From Azolla caroliniana (Eukaryota > Polypodiophyta), in contig JBHGNT010000013.1 of assembly GCA_043228905.1 (NCBI GenBank), forward strand, positions 2,108,001 to 2,172,000: 64,000 nucleotides of DNA. Reading direction: 5' to 3'. Under the pieces are notes generated by a model that was not told the DNA's origin, made no database searches, and worked only from the letters and a program-made list of their open reading frames with translations. Within the stretch, counting starts at the first letter, position 1, and every line of letters starts with the position of its first letter. Position numbers and translations under genes: made by a program. Below are positions 43,705-54,742 of the stretch, in pieces.

Positions 43705-46113
43705 TACTTCATCCGAGCATCGAATACAGGGTTCTTGGCGAGCTGTATGCTGCTTACGTTGTCACAATAAATCAAGATTGGGCTCGACACCTCGATCAGG
43801 AGGTCTCACAGGAGTCGCTGAAGCTAGATGGCTTCATAGGTGGCGATGGTAGCACCTGGGTATACAGCCTTAGTGCTCGACAGAGCCACTCTTGGCTGCT
43901 TTTTGCTGCTTTTTGTTGCTCCACGCAGCAACCGTGCTACCTAGAGAAAACATGTAACCAGAGGTGGATTGGCGATCCGATGCATCACCAGCCCAGTCGG
44001 CATTGGCATATCCAACTAGCTTCCCAACGATACCATGTCGGTATAATAGTCCCCGGTCCTTCGTGCCGCTAACATACCGGAGTATCCAATCTGCGCACTA
44101 AAGGTGCTCGACGGTCGGCTTTTGCATGAACTGGTTGATTACTCCGACCAGGTAATTGATGTTGGGTCGAGTGACTGTCAAGTATATGAAGCTTCTGACA
44201 ATTGGTCGGAACTGTTTCTCATCGCAAGTCGGGCCAGAGTTGGGATAAAGCTTCAGGTTCAGTCTAGGGGTGTGGAGATCGTCCGACATTCCGTTATGCC
44301 GAACTTGTACAACATATTCAACACATACTGTCTTCGTGAGAGCAATATGCCATCGGGGGGTTCGGATCACCTCAATCCCAAGAAAATAATGAAGGTCCCC
44401 CAGGTCCTTCATTTCAAATGCGTCCGACAACTAGGACTTCACTCTACCGATTTCATCCAGTCCGGGTCCGGTGATGACCAAATCATCAACATATAACAGG
44501 AAACAGACCGGACCGTTCGGACCTTTCCGGATGAATAGTGACGAGTTGGACTTTGAGGCCGCAAACCCCATCTTACGCAACCGGTGCGTGATCTTCGCAT
44601 TCCAAGCTCGGTGGGCTTGCTTCAGACCGTAAAACGACTTCTTGAGTCAAAATACTGCCGACTTGTTCATCTCCGATTGGAATCCGAGGGGTTGGATCAT
44701 ATAGAAAGACATTCTTCATGTCCATTTGGTGAAGACGCCATCCCCTTACCGCAACAACAGCCAATACCACACGAACTGTCGTCATCTTCGCTACCGGAGC
44801 AACGGTCTCATCGTAGTTGATTCCGTCGATCTATGCGTATCCGTTTGCCACTAACGAGGCCTTGCAACAGTTGAATGAAGCGTCAACATTGTACTTCACC
44901 TTATATACCCATTTGCAACCGATCGGTTTACACGGTTAGGGAGGGTCAACCAGGTCCGATGTATGGTATACATCAAGTACCCGGATTTCATCCTCCATAG
45001 AAGCACGCCCTTTAGTGATGGTATCGTATTCCGGCATCTTCTTCTTCCCCTTCTCTTTGCGCGTGAACCGTCTCCTCGGTTTCTTGCACGGGGAGAGCAC
45101 GACAAATTCTCCACTACTCGCCGGTTCTTCATCCGACTGGTCATCCCGACTCAGCCACTTAGCTAGAATGAGATCAGACTCTCATCTAGAGTACCGAATC
45201 GTTCATCTTCTTCTTGAACCCCTCTAGGTTAACTAGCTTCATCGTCCGGAATCGGGTCCTCGTCGGGACTTGGAGTCGGTAGGGAGTACCGTTATGCCGA
45301 CTCATCAAACTCGACATCTCAACTTACTCGTACCTATTTAGTCTGGGGGTTATGACACTTATACCCCTTCTGCTCATGCGAGTAACCCACTAGGATGCAC
45401 TTCTCCGACATCGGATCCAGCTTCTTACGCTTCTCATCCGGTACATGCACATATGCTATGCTACCAAAGATCCGAAGATGTCTCAAATTCGGCTTTTGCC
45501 CGAAATACAACTCATGTGCCGACACCTCGTCCTGGATCCGGTTTTGGATGTCGAACCGCCTCAGTCTAGTAGAATTTGGGCTTGCTCTTCTCCTCCTGCA
45601 TTGCCCTTGCAGCGTCGACAATCGATCGATTCTTTGTCTCGGTCACACCGTTTTGTTCCGATGTGTATTGACAACAGAATTCTCTCCGAATTCTATTCTA
45701 CCTCAGATAATAGTTGAATTGGCCAGAAAACTAGTCTTTTCCACCATCCGACCGTAGCAATTTTATATTTCTATTTGTTTCCCTTTCGACTAAGGTTTGA
45801 AGGTTTGAATGGATTAGATCAAGGTTGTGACGGGTCCGGTTTCGTTCGGTGGGGAATGGAAGCCGGTGTTGCTTCCCGAGTTGGCAGGCTCCGGTGCTAC
45901 CTTGTTGGTTCCTTCCACATAGCTCCAATATCCATGCCCCAGCAGGTACAGGTGCATTTTATATTTCTAGGATGCATAGTTGCTCCGGTCGAGCTTTTTT
46001 GTCGGAAGTGAGCTTGCCATTCCTTTGTCCATCTTAGGTTCTCTTCTGTTCTTCACCGGGTGTTAGGATTCTTCTTCACTAGTCGCTCGTCGGCTGCAGA
46101 GGTTCTCAACCTT
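43705..46113 (-). pseudogene. Copia D: integrase, reverse transcriptase, RNase H remnants
   Basis: Minus-strand order: 45928-45731 integrase core start (GKQHRLPFPTERNRTRHNLD, IKLLRSDGGKD), 45621-45334 integrase end (SAHELYFGQKPNLRHLRIFG, CILVGYSHEQKGYKCHNPQT), 45144-44896 linker, 44785-44573 reverse transcriptase start ([20 protein letters not shown]), 44496-44098 (KDLGDLHYFLGIEVIRT), 44095-43705 RNase H. Gag and protease are absent. Many frameshifts. Same family as copia G and the copy at 46983-49300. Confidence 0.82.
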
Positions 46114-46128
46114 TGCGCTATGATACCA
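46114..46128 (-). other. Primer-binding site, copia D
   Basis: Minus-strand TGGTATCATAGCGC directly after the LTR end TTTCACA; one base different from the site of copia G. Complementary to initiator Met tRNA. Confidence 0.85.
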
Positions 46129-46284
46129 TGTGAAAGTTAGCGTGCGGAAGCGTATGCCAAACCGGCTCTGCTGGATAGTAATAGTAAAAAGAAGAAGGTT
46201 TAATGAAAGCTTAACACGAGAGAGAGAGAGAGAGAAAGACAGAGAACAGAACATCTAGGAGACAGTGTATGTGAAAGTTAGCGT
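46129..46284 (-). repeat. 5' LTR of copia D, truncated
   Basis: Plus strand starts TGTGAAAGTTAGCGTGCGG. It has a GA run at 46219-46240. A second short TGTGAAAGTTAGCG sits at 46270-46283, next to the LTR of the gag-only element. So the outer part has been replaced or rearranged. Confidence 0.7.
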
Positions 46285-46982
46285 TGTCGTGCCTTTTGGT
46301 GCCCGATCGTTGCGTGACTCGGGTGGGAACCGTTGGGGTTTTGGACGAGGAAGAGGAAGAATTTGAGACAAGTTTCTAGTTATGGATAGATTATTAGAAA
46401 AGAGAGATAGAAATTTCGTGAATCCCACGAGTGTATTGTATTCGATTAATCAATATTTAGATAAGAATATGTATTTGGATTGAAAGAAAGAGATTAAAAA
46501 GAACTTGTGAATCCCACAAGTATAGATTATGTCGTGAATCCTACAAATATAGTTTGTTAATTGGTGTTTTAGGAAATATATCCAATTTCCAAATAATCCA
46601 CACACTTATTACATTGTGCTCCCCATCCTTATATGGTGATGAGAGAGTCTTCACAATTCATGCTTAAACTTTATGCTTTTCCTATTAATAGACTATATGC
46701 TTTATTTAACATGCTTTTTCAAAGTGATCATGTTTTTTCTAATTTGTGCGTTTTTTATTGACTATAGTGTTCATGCACGCTACATGTGCATGTGTAGCCT
46801 TTTCTTTTATGATGCGTTTTTCTAAAGTTTATCCTAGCGTGAACTTACGTTTTTATGTGGGACATCTACTTTTTAACACTAATGAAATGCTAGTGAAATG
46901 GTAAGACATTACATTAATAACATGGTGGTGCAAGGTTCGAATCTTGCCCTATGCATGTAATTCTTATTTTGATATCTTTTCT
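46285..46982 (-). repeat. Solo, truncated LTR of gag-only retroelement
   Basis: Minus orientation; starts TGTCGTGCC on the plus strand and matches 1499-1855 plus 468-830. It is cut about 100 bp before the expected outer end. No internal region is next to it. The tRNA-like segment is at about 46890-46958. Confidence 0.8.
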
Positions 46983-49300
46983 TCTCCGAATCTTGAACCG
47001 AATCACCTTTGTCCGATTCAGTCCAGGTTTTGTCCGAGTTGGTAGTCTCCAACTTGTCTTTCGTTTTTAGGCCCTTCACCACATCAGATCACGTCCGTGT
47101 CTTAGCCTTCTTCTAGTTGGCTAGACTGTCCTGCTTGACTCTGCCACCGCCGCCGCTTGCTCCGACATGTTCGGATGTGGCGACTCCTTCGGTCGGCTCG
47201 GGTTCCTTTATCTGCGCATCTCCCCCGTTGGTTCTTTCTTCTTCTCTGGCTCCTTGTCCGGTGCCATCCATTCCAGCTCTTGCTCTCCCCCTCAAGTTCG
47301 GCACATTGAGATGAGAAATGCTGAGCATCTCCGAAAAATGCCGCAACTTGTATGATCTGAGCGGCTTGGTGAAGATGTCGACTACCTACTGATCCGTATG
47401 ACCATATCAAAATTCAACATCACCGCTCAGAACCCGCTCACACACAAAGTGATAGTGCACTTCTCTGTGCTTCGTCCGAGCATAGAGTACAGGGTTCTTC
47501 GCAAGCTGTAGGTTCCTTACGTTGTCACCATAAATCAAGATTGGGCTCGGCACCTCGATCAGGAGGTCTCACAGGAATCGCTGAAGCCAGATGGCTTCAC
47601 AGGTGGCAATTGTAGAGCCTGGGTATTCAGGCTCAATGATCGACAGAGCCACTGTTGGGTGCTTTTTGCTGCTCCACACAACAACCGCACTACCAAGGGA
47701 AAACAGGTAACCGGAGTTGGATTTGAGATCCGATGCATCACCAACCCAATCGGCATCAGTATATACGACTAGCTTCCTAGCTATACCATGTCGGTATAAT
47801 AGTCCCCAATCCTTCGTGCCGCTAACATACTGAATTATTTAGTGTGCGCACTAAAGCTGCTCGACGGTCGGCTTTGGCATGAATTGGCTGATCACTCCGA
47901 CCAGGTAACTGATGTTGGGTCGAGCGATTGTCAATTATATGAGGCTTCCGAAAATTGGTCGGAAGTATTTCTCATCGTAGGCCGGGCCGGAGTCGGGACA
48001 AAGCTTCAGGTTCCAGTCTAGGGGTGTGGAGATCTGTCGACATTTCGTCATGCCGAACTTGTACAACATATTCAACACATACTGTCTTTGTGAGAGCAAC
48101 ATGCCATCGAGGGGTTCGAATCACCTCAATCCCAAGAAAATAATAAAGGTCCCCTAGGTCCCCCAGGTCTGATAACTAGGACTTCACTCTGTCGATTTCA
48201 TCCAGTCCAGGTCCGGTGATGACTAAATCATCAACATATGGCAGGATACAGACCGGAACGTTCGGACCTTTCCGGATGAACAATGACGAGTTGGACTTTG
48301 AGGCCGCAAACCCCATCTTACGGAACTGGTGCGTGATCTTCGTATTCCAAGCTCGGTGGGCTTGCTTCAGACCGTAAAACGACTTCTTGAGTCAAAATAC
48401 TATCAACTTGTTCATCGCCGATTGGAATCTGAGGGGTTGGATCATATAGACCCATTCTTCAAGGCCACCTTGAAGAAAAACATTCTTCATGTCCATTTGG
48501 TGAAGACGCCATCCCATTACAGCAACAACAACCAATACCACACGAACCATCGTCATCTTCGCTACCGGAGCAAAGGTCTCATCGTAGTTGATTCCGTGGG
48601 TCTATGTGTATCCCTTTGCCATTAACCGGGCCTTGTACCGGTTGACTGAAGCGTCCACATTGTACTTCACCTTATATACCCATTTGCAACCGTTCGGTTT
48701 ACACTATCAAGGAGGGTCAACCAGGTTGCATGTATCGTTGGCATCAAGTACCCGCATTTCTTACTTCATTGCAGCATGCCAATTTGCGTCATTTGATGCT
48801 TTTGTGTAGCTCTCCGGCTGAAGCACTTCCGCCACCTTAGTCATGCACGCATAGTGATGCGCCATGTACTCATTGTACCCGTACCTCAGGACGGTTTTCT
48901 TTTGATGGGTTGACTGGTGTAACTTCTCGTTAACCGGTTTGAGGCCATTCTTGGCCGATTCAGACTTCCTTTCTGAAGATCCGCCTTCTTCCTTTCCGGG
49001 GTAAGATTTGTTCTGGTCCAACCCTTTCGTGCTGGTATCGTATTCCGACATCTTCTTCTTCCCCTTCTCTTTGCACATGAACCGTCTCCTCGGTTCCTTG
49101 GGCGGGAAGAGCACGACAGAGTTTCCACTACTCGTCGGTTCTTCATCGAACTGGTCATCTCGACTCAGCCACTTAGCCAGAATAAGATCAGTCTCTCATC
49201 TAGAGTACCAAATCCTTCATCTTCTTCTTGAACCCCTCTAGGTTAACTAGCCTCATCCTCCGGAATCCAGTCTTTGTCGGGACCTGGAGTCGGTAGGGAG
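46983..49300 (-). pseudogene. Copia D2: second copy, RT to tail
   Basis: Minus-strand: 49158-48886 linker (RGRRRCRNTIPARKGWTRTN), 49114-48761 (LRYGYNEYMAHHYACMTKV), reverse transcriptase 48660-47870 in several frames, RNase H 47860-47460 (LVVRLLCGAAKSTQQWLC in one shifted frame), then the charged tail 47410-47102. Integrase and gag are missing. Frames heavily broken. Confidence 0.8.
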
Positions 49301-50351
49301 TTCGTACATGTGACACCTGTTGTTGAGCCAAAATACCCAATCATCGTCCTGATGGCTTGTTACAACCATTACCGCCTCCAGCTAAGCCGTGATAGTCTAT
49401 TTCTATGGATTTCATTACGGATCTACCACTTTCAAAAGGATTTAATACTATTTTAACAGTAGTCGATCGATTTACCAAGATGACACATTTTTCACCATGT
49501 GTAAAGAGCATCAGTAGTCAGGAAACCATAGATCTCATTGTGCATGAAGTGTCATCCACAAACTGATGGACAAACAGAGCGCACAAATCAAACGCTCGAG
49601 CAATATCTTCATTGCTTCATCAATTATCAACAACATGATTGTAGTAATATTTTATGTCTTGCTTGGTTTGCATATAATAACAGGGTACACTCTTCTACCA
49701 AGGTTACACCTTTCTTTGCCTACAGTGGCAACCATCCTCGATGGTGTATCCAAGATCTTCTTGAGGTCGCACGAAACTGTAGTGCGAAGCATCAGCTTCA
49801 TCGATTACACCAAATCCAGTTAGTGTTATGTTCACATCTTCAAACAGTGTAAGCACAACATAAGACTAATGCAAATCGCCATCATCTTATGTCTCCATTT
49901 AAGGTTGGTGACCGAGTATGGTTGCTTCGTCGTCACGTCAAGACTAACCGACTGTGAGAAACTAGATTATCAGTGCTTAGATCATTTTCTCATCACGGAG
50001 TGGATTAATGATGCAACCTTTCGTCTTAACCTTCCAGCACACATGCAGCTTCACCCAATCTTTCATAGCTCTCTTTTGGAACCTTGTCACACCTCTTCCA
50101 TTCCTAATCGAGTTGTGCCACCTCCGCCCCCAATCCAACTTGTTGACGGCCCCGAATATGAGATAGCAACTATTCTCGATTCTAAGATTGTGCGTAATAA
50201 GCTCTATTATTTGGTTGATTGGGTAGGCTATCGTCCAAGTGATCGCACTTGGGAACCCGTCAATAATGTTTCTAATGCTCAAGCTCTTGTCGACGACTTC
50301 ATGGACATAAACATCATGGCTTCTACTAGGCTTAAACCCAAGACCTTGTAA
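49301..50351 (+). pseudogene. Chromovirus E integrase and chromodomain
   Basis: Plus strand. The integrase core fragment ([33 protein letters not shown]) has a deletion before [20 protein letters not shown], then [20 protein letters not shown]. 49869-50351 encodes the C-terminus: LNLPAHMQLHPIFHSSLLEP and a chromodomain, KLYYLVDWVGYRPSDRTWEP, with the aromatic residues Y, W and W in place. In chromoviruses this domain can direct integration to marked chromatin. The catalytic D between is lost with the deletion. Confidence 0.88.
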
Positions 50352-50607
50352 TACATAATGAAGAACCCAACCATTAAGATAACCTATGATCATATGAGAT
50401 GATAAAGGCTACTTCTTGTAATACACTGATTATTGTATATACTCAGGAACATTCTAGAACATTCTAGAAAATCCTAGAACATCTTAGAATATTCTAGGTC
50501 TAGAACATTATAGAAATCTCTAGGCTATTCTATAGGAACCTATAAAAATAGGGGCATACATGTATTCTCAAATCAATACCAGTCTTAAGCTCTCATCGCC
50601 TATCTTG
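50352..50607 (+). repeat. Chromovirus E 3' LTR (partial)
   Basis: Sequence after the chromodomain stop, ending CTATCTTG at 50607 where a minus-strand LTR begins. It includes the heat-shock element and a TATA-like CTATAAAAATAG at 50531-50545. The same sequence recurs at 51300-51535 within the tandem duplication. LTR start not defined. Confidence 0.6.
50447..50469 (+). promoter_or_regulatory. Five-unit heat-shock element
   Basis: Five alternating units GAA-TTC-GAA-TTC-GAA, each separated by exactly two bases (CA, TA, CA, TA), i.e. a perfect nGAAn array bound by heat-shock factor trimers. It lies about 75 bp upstream of the TATA-like CTATAAAAATAG. The duplicated copy at about 51390 has lost the array through a deletion and mutations. 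Confidence 0.7.
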
Positions 50608-51095
50608 TGTCAAGGCCTTAGCTTGACAAAAGAAGATTGAACAAGAGAGGAAAAGAAAGAGAGAACAATGGCGATATTTTAATTATAATAGGAAATTATA
50701 CAAAAGGAAGAACTAGAATATTTGACAAACACTGGTGTTGAACTAGAATGGTTCTAACAATCCAATATGTCCTATTTATATAGGAGTAGTATGTGCCCCT
50801 TGGATGTTTGTAGGGTCATGATACCCTTTGGGATGTTGTAGGGTCATGATACCCTTTGGGATATTGAAGGGTCTTGGCACCCTTTGGGATATTGAAGGGT
50901 CTTGGCACCCTTTGGTATATTGAAAGGCACCCTTTGGATATTTATAGGTTTACATTATCAATATTATAATAAAGTAAATTATAATATCTTTACGTAAAAC
51001 ATAGATAACCTAATGGCTAGAGTTGAGTGGTCCTCTTTAGGAGGTCACGGGTTCGAGTCACCCTAAACCTCATGGGGTTTCATCTAATCATCACA
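50608..51095 (-). repeat. Chromovirus F LTR, duplicated copy
   Basis: 488 bp, plus strand TGTCAAGGCC to CTAATCATCACA, near-identical to 51536-52023. Contains the 29-bp minisatellite (50790-50940) and the tRNA-like segment (51010-51072). Confidence 0.88.
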
Positions 51096-51535
51096 CCATT
51101 TCCCCCCTTTGATGACGAGTTCCACGAGTCATAATGCATGAATTGGGGCTCGGCTTATTTGGATATTGACGATCATTAGGTGTATAACCTAACCAAGGAA
51201 CCCGTCAATACTGTTTCTAATGCTCAAGCTCTTGTCGACGACTTCATGGACATAAACATCATGGCTTCACCGAGGCTTGAACCCAAGACCTTGTAATACA
51301 TAATGAAGAACCCAACCATTAAGATATCCTATGATTATATGAGATGATAAAGGCTACTTCTTGTAATACACCGATTATTGTATATACTCAGGAACATTAT
51401 CCTAGAACATCTTAGAATATTCTAGGTCTAGAACATTATAGAAATCTCTACGCTATTCTATAGGAACCTATAAAAATAGGGGCATACATGTATTCTCAAA
51501 TCAATACCAATCTTAAGCTCTCATCGCCTATCTTG

Positions 51536-52023
51536 TGTCAAGGCCTTAGCTTGACAAAAGAAGATTGAACAAGAGAGGAAAAGAAAGAGAGAACAATGGC
51601 GATATTTTAATTATAATAGGAAATTATACAAAAGGAAGAACTAGAATATTTGACAAACACTGGTGTTGAACTAGAATGGTTCTAACAATCCAATATGTCC
51701 TATTTATATAGGAGTAGTATGTGCCCCTTGGATGTTTGTAGGGTCATGATACCCTTTGGGATGTTGTAGGGTCATGATACCCTTTGGGATATTGAAGAGT
51801 CTTGGCACCCTTTGGGATATTGAAGGGTCTTGGCACCTTTTGGGATATTGAAAGGCACCCTTTGGATATTTATAGGTTTACATTATCAATATTATAATAA
51901 AGTAAATTATACTATCTTTACGTAAAACATATATAACCTAATGGCTAGAGTTGGGTGGTCCTCTTTAGGAGGTCACGGGTTCGAGTCACCCTAAACCTCA
52001 TGGGGTTTCATCTAATCATCACA
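51536..52023 (-). repeat. Chromovirus F 3' LTR
   Basis: 488 bp. On the minus strand it starts TGTGATGATTAG just after the polypurine tract AAAGGAGGGAGATGG (52024-52038) and ends CCTTGACA. This is the genuine 3' LTR of element F, whose coding region follows. Confidence 0.9.
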
Positions 52024-52471
52024 CCATCTCCCTCCTTTGATGACGAGTTCCACGAGTCATAATGCATGAATTGGGGCTCGACTTATTTGGATATTGACGA
52101 TGAAATTCAGCTACAAGATCAGAGGTGTTGTCAAGGTTCTCGGCTAGTTCCCAAGTACGATCATTAGGTGTATAACCTAACCAGTCGACGAGATAATAAA
52201 GCTTCTTACGTACTATCTTGAAGTCCAAAACAACTTTGACTTCAAATTTTGGGCCGGAAACAAGTTGAACCGGAGGTGGGGGTAGAACAACCCGATTTAG
52301 AATGGAACTAGCATTGTAAGGTTCCAACAATGAGACATGAAATACTGGGTGTAGATGCATGTGTGGGGGAAGATCAAGGCAAAATGCAACATCATTGATT
52401 TGATGAGAGATAATAAATGGACCAAGCCGTTGATAATAAATGGACCAAGTGTAAAAAATCCACCCAATCAT
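52024..52471 (-). pseudogene. Chromovirus F chromodomain
   Basis: Minus strand: HMHLHPVFHVSLLEPYNASS and KLYYLVDWLGYTPNDRTWEL, the chromodomain at the end of the integrase, with the aromatic cage residues kept. It then runs to MTRGTRHQRREMV and the LTR. Separated from the integrase core by a stop near 52480. Confidence 0.9.
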
Positions 52472-52507
52472 CCTGTTGATAATTGATGAAACATCAAAGA
52501 TATTGTT

Positions 52508-53275
52508 CTAGAGTTTTATTTGTGCGTCTGTTTGACCGTCACTTTGTGGATGATAGCTTGAAGAAAGTTTACAAGAGACTTTGAGCATCTCAAGCAACTG
52601 TTTCCAGAATTTTGAGATGAATTGTGCGCCACGATCACTAATGATGTCATTTGGAAGACCATGAAGCTGAAATACTTCTTTCATAATGATGTCTGTAGTT
52701 TCTATACTATTGATAGTTTTCGTGCATGGAAGAAAATGCGTCATCTTTGTGAATCGATTTATTACAGTGAGGATAGCATCAAAACTCTTTGAAAAGTGAA
52801 GATCTATTATAAAGTCCACAGAGATGGATTTCCACGAACCAGTAGGAACTGGCCATGGATGTAATAACCCATATGGTCGATGTCGTGGAATCTTTGATCG
52901 ACAACACACGTCACAAGTACGAACATAATCCTCAACAAACTCCCGAAGATGAGGCCACCAATAGTTTCGAGAAACTAGCTCCAAAGTTTTGTGGATTCCA
53001 AAGTGACCAGCCATTGGGTTGTCATGACAATATTGCATTACTTGGAGTCGAGATGAACCATTGGGGATATACAAAAGAGTGTTACGAAAAAGTAACCCAT
53101 TTTTCCATTGAAATTGGTTATAATCTTTACAAGGATACTTGGATTTTGAAGAAGATGCACGATCTGAAATGATATGATTCAATACATCTTGAGGAAATTC
53201 ATCAGAAATGATACCTATTTGCATTGAATCAAGGAGCCTAGAATCTTCAAGTGCTTTAGAGGCATTAATAGTCAA
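52508..53275 (-). pseudogene. Chromovirus F integrase
   Basis: Minus strand, 255 codons: the HHCC region (YCHDNPMAGHFGIHKTLELV, YVRTCDVCCRSKIPRHRPYG), core SISVDFIIDLHFSKSFDAIL (first Asp), DIISDRGAQFISKFW (second Asp), YHPQSDGQTDAQIKL, where the position expected to be Glu (QTERxN) is Ala, so the triad is damaged. Confidence 0.9.
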
Positions 53276-53690
53276 TAGTCGAAACCGATCAGGCCCTAGG
53301 ATGACTTGCTTTTGATGATCAAATGTGGGCTCACCTGGTTGTGGTGCTAAATAAGATCGTCATGATAAAGAGTCTACCTTTCCTTGTTGTACTCGAGGGA
53401 AATATGTGATGAGGAAGTCAAAATGCGTCAGGAATTGTGTCCAACGAGCTTGGCTTCAACTCAAGACTCTAGCATTTTGAAAGTATGTGAGGTTTTTATG
53501 ATCATGGTAAACAATGATTTGGTGGGGAGAACCTTCTAAGAGATGCCTCCATTGTTCAAACGAATCTAGAATGGCGAGGAGCTCTTTGTCGTGATTCTCA
53601 TAATTGATCTCTGCAGCTTCGAATTTGCGTGAATGGAAAGCAATTGGATGCAGCTTTCCGTCATCTCCAACCTGCGACAAGATACTTTGT
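53276..53690 (-). pseudogene. Chromovirus F RNase H, downstream part
   Basis: Minus strand 53680-53456: [20 protein letters not shown] and [15 protein letters not shown]. The upstream part (EADASDFAL) is on the other side of the transposon at 63118-63155. With the transposon and one duplication copy removed the codons read [15 protein letters not shown] without a break. Confidence 0.92.
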
Positions 53691-53694
53691 AGTG
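53691..53694. other. Target-site duplication, left
   Basis: AGTG (TAGTG with the preceding base) just outside the left inverted repeat. Confidence 0.85.
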
Positions 53695-53730
53695 AACACG
53701 TTCGCGTTCACAAGTGGAAGGATTGCGCAT
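53695..53730 (+). repeat. Left terminal inverted repeat
   Basis: Begins AACACGTTCGCGTTCACAAG and continues TGGAAGGATTGCGCAT. It matches the reverse complement of 63078-63113 with one difference (T against C at position 30). These ends are where a transposase would cut. Confidence 0.93.
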
Positions 53731-54742
53731 TCCACTGGTAGAATCTTCTTAAAACGAAGCAAATACACCCTCTCTACAATAATTGGATGCACTAGTATCA
53801 CATGTTCCTCAACTTGATAAGAATTTGCAAATATAAAAATACATGATAGATCTACGAGTGGAGATCATTAGAAATCATGCAAGTTTAGACATGTTGATAA
53901 GTTAATGTAGGCATAATAAAGTTCAACTATGGCTCAATATGGCACTATTGTGCGACAAGGTAAACACTAACTTAAAGACTTATATTAATTAGGTAGGTTT
54001 TACAAAAATATGAGGTGTACTTGTATCCATACTAATAAAATGAGATATAATTTATACTTTGACCCATACGTGCATGTATGTAATTGTGGAAAATGTAGGA
54101 TAGTGCACATTAGGATAAGTGATTGGAATAACTAACTTATTAAAGTATTCAATACTTGTATTAAAAGTTGATCTAATCTATTCCTCAATTTGTTCATATG
54201 GGATCAAACCATATGTGTATATAATTGTGCACAATGTAAGGCAGTGAACTTTAGGATAATGTCGTGGAAATAACAAACCTATTAGGCTTTCATACCTGTA
54301 TTTAAAATTGATCTACTCTATTGCTTAGGTGATTCACACAAGATCAAACTCCGAACGATAACGCAACTGGAACCATTATCAACACACTACACAATCTAAG
54401 CAGCAATGGAATAGAAACATAATAGTTTTAACAATATAAGACAAAGATCCATAATAACAACATGGACAGTCATGGCAACAATTATAGGGCCATGTTCTGT
54501 TAAGGTTAGCTTGCACCAAAATTAGCCTCCATTTAAACTAGTTCATGTTTCTCCATAAGTTTGGTAGTCAGCTATGCACGAGGTGAAACCAATATCATAA
54601 ATCTACTAATCAAGTATATAAAAATAAAATTGAAACATATAGAAGATTATAAAGAATAGAATCCACTAGGTAAAACCCAAAATTTGTATTAATAATGTGA
54701 AATCTTAACAAATCGTCAGTGTCATATTCTTTATAGAGTCTA
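53731..54742. repeat. Left subterminal region with 135-bp duplication
   Basis: AT-rich, no coding homology. Two diverged direct copies of about 135 bp (54077-54210 and 54211-54348) share ATAATTGTGnACAATGTA, TTTAGGATAATG and GTTGATCTAnTCTATT type text. Probably subterminal repeats and the 3' flank of the methyltransferase gene. Confidence 0.55.

Larger units (their letters stand above)
50252..51196. repeat. Tandem duplication, unit 1 (945 bp)
   Basis: Runs from the chromodomain of element E through its LTR, an inverted LTR of element F and a piece of F chromodomain. The next unit (51197-52140) repeats the same order. Unit 1 lacks about 65 bp of F coding sequence near 51171. So the two oppositely oriented elements were already joined when the duplication took place. 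Confidence 0.88.
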
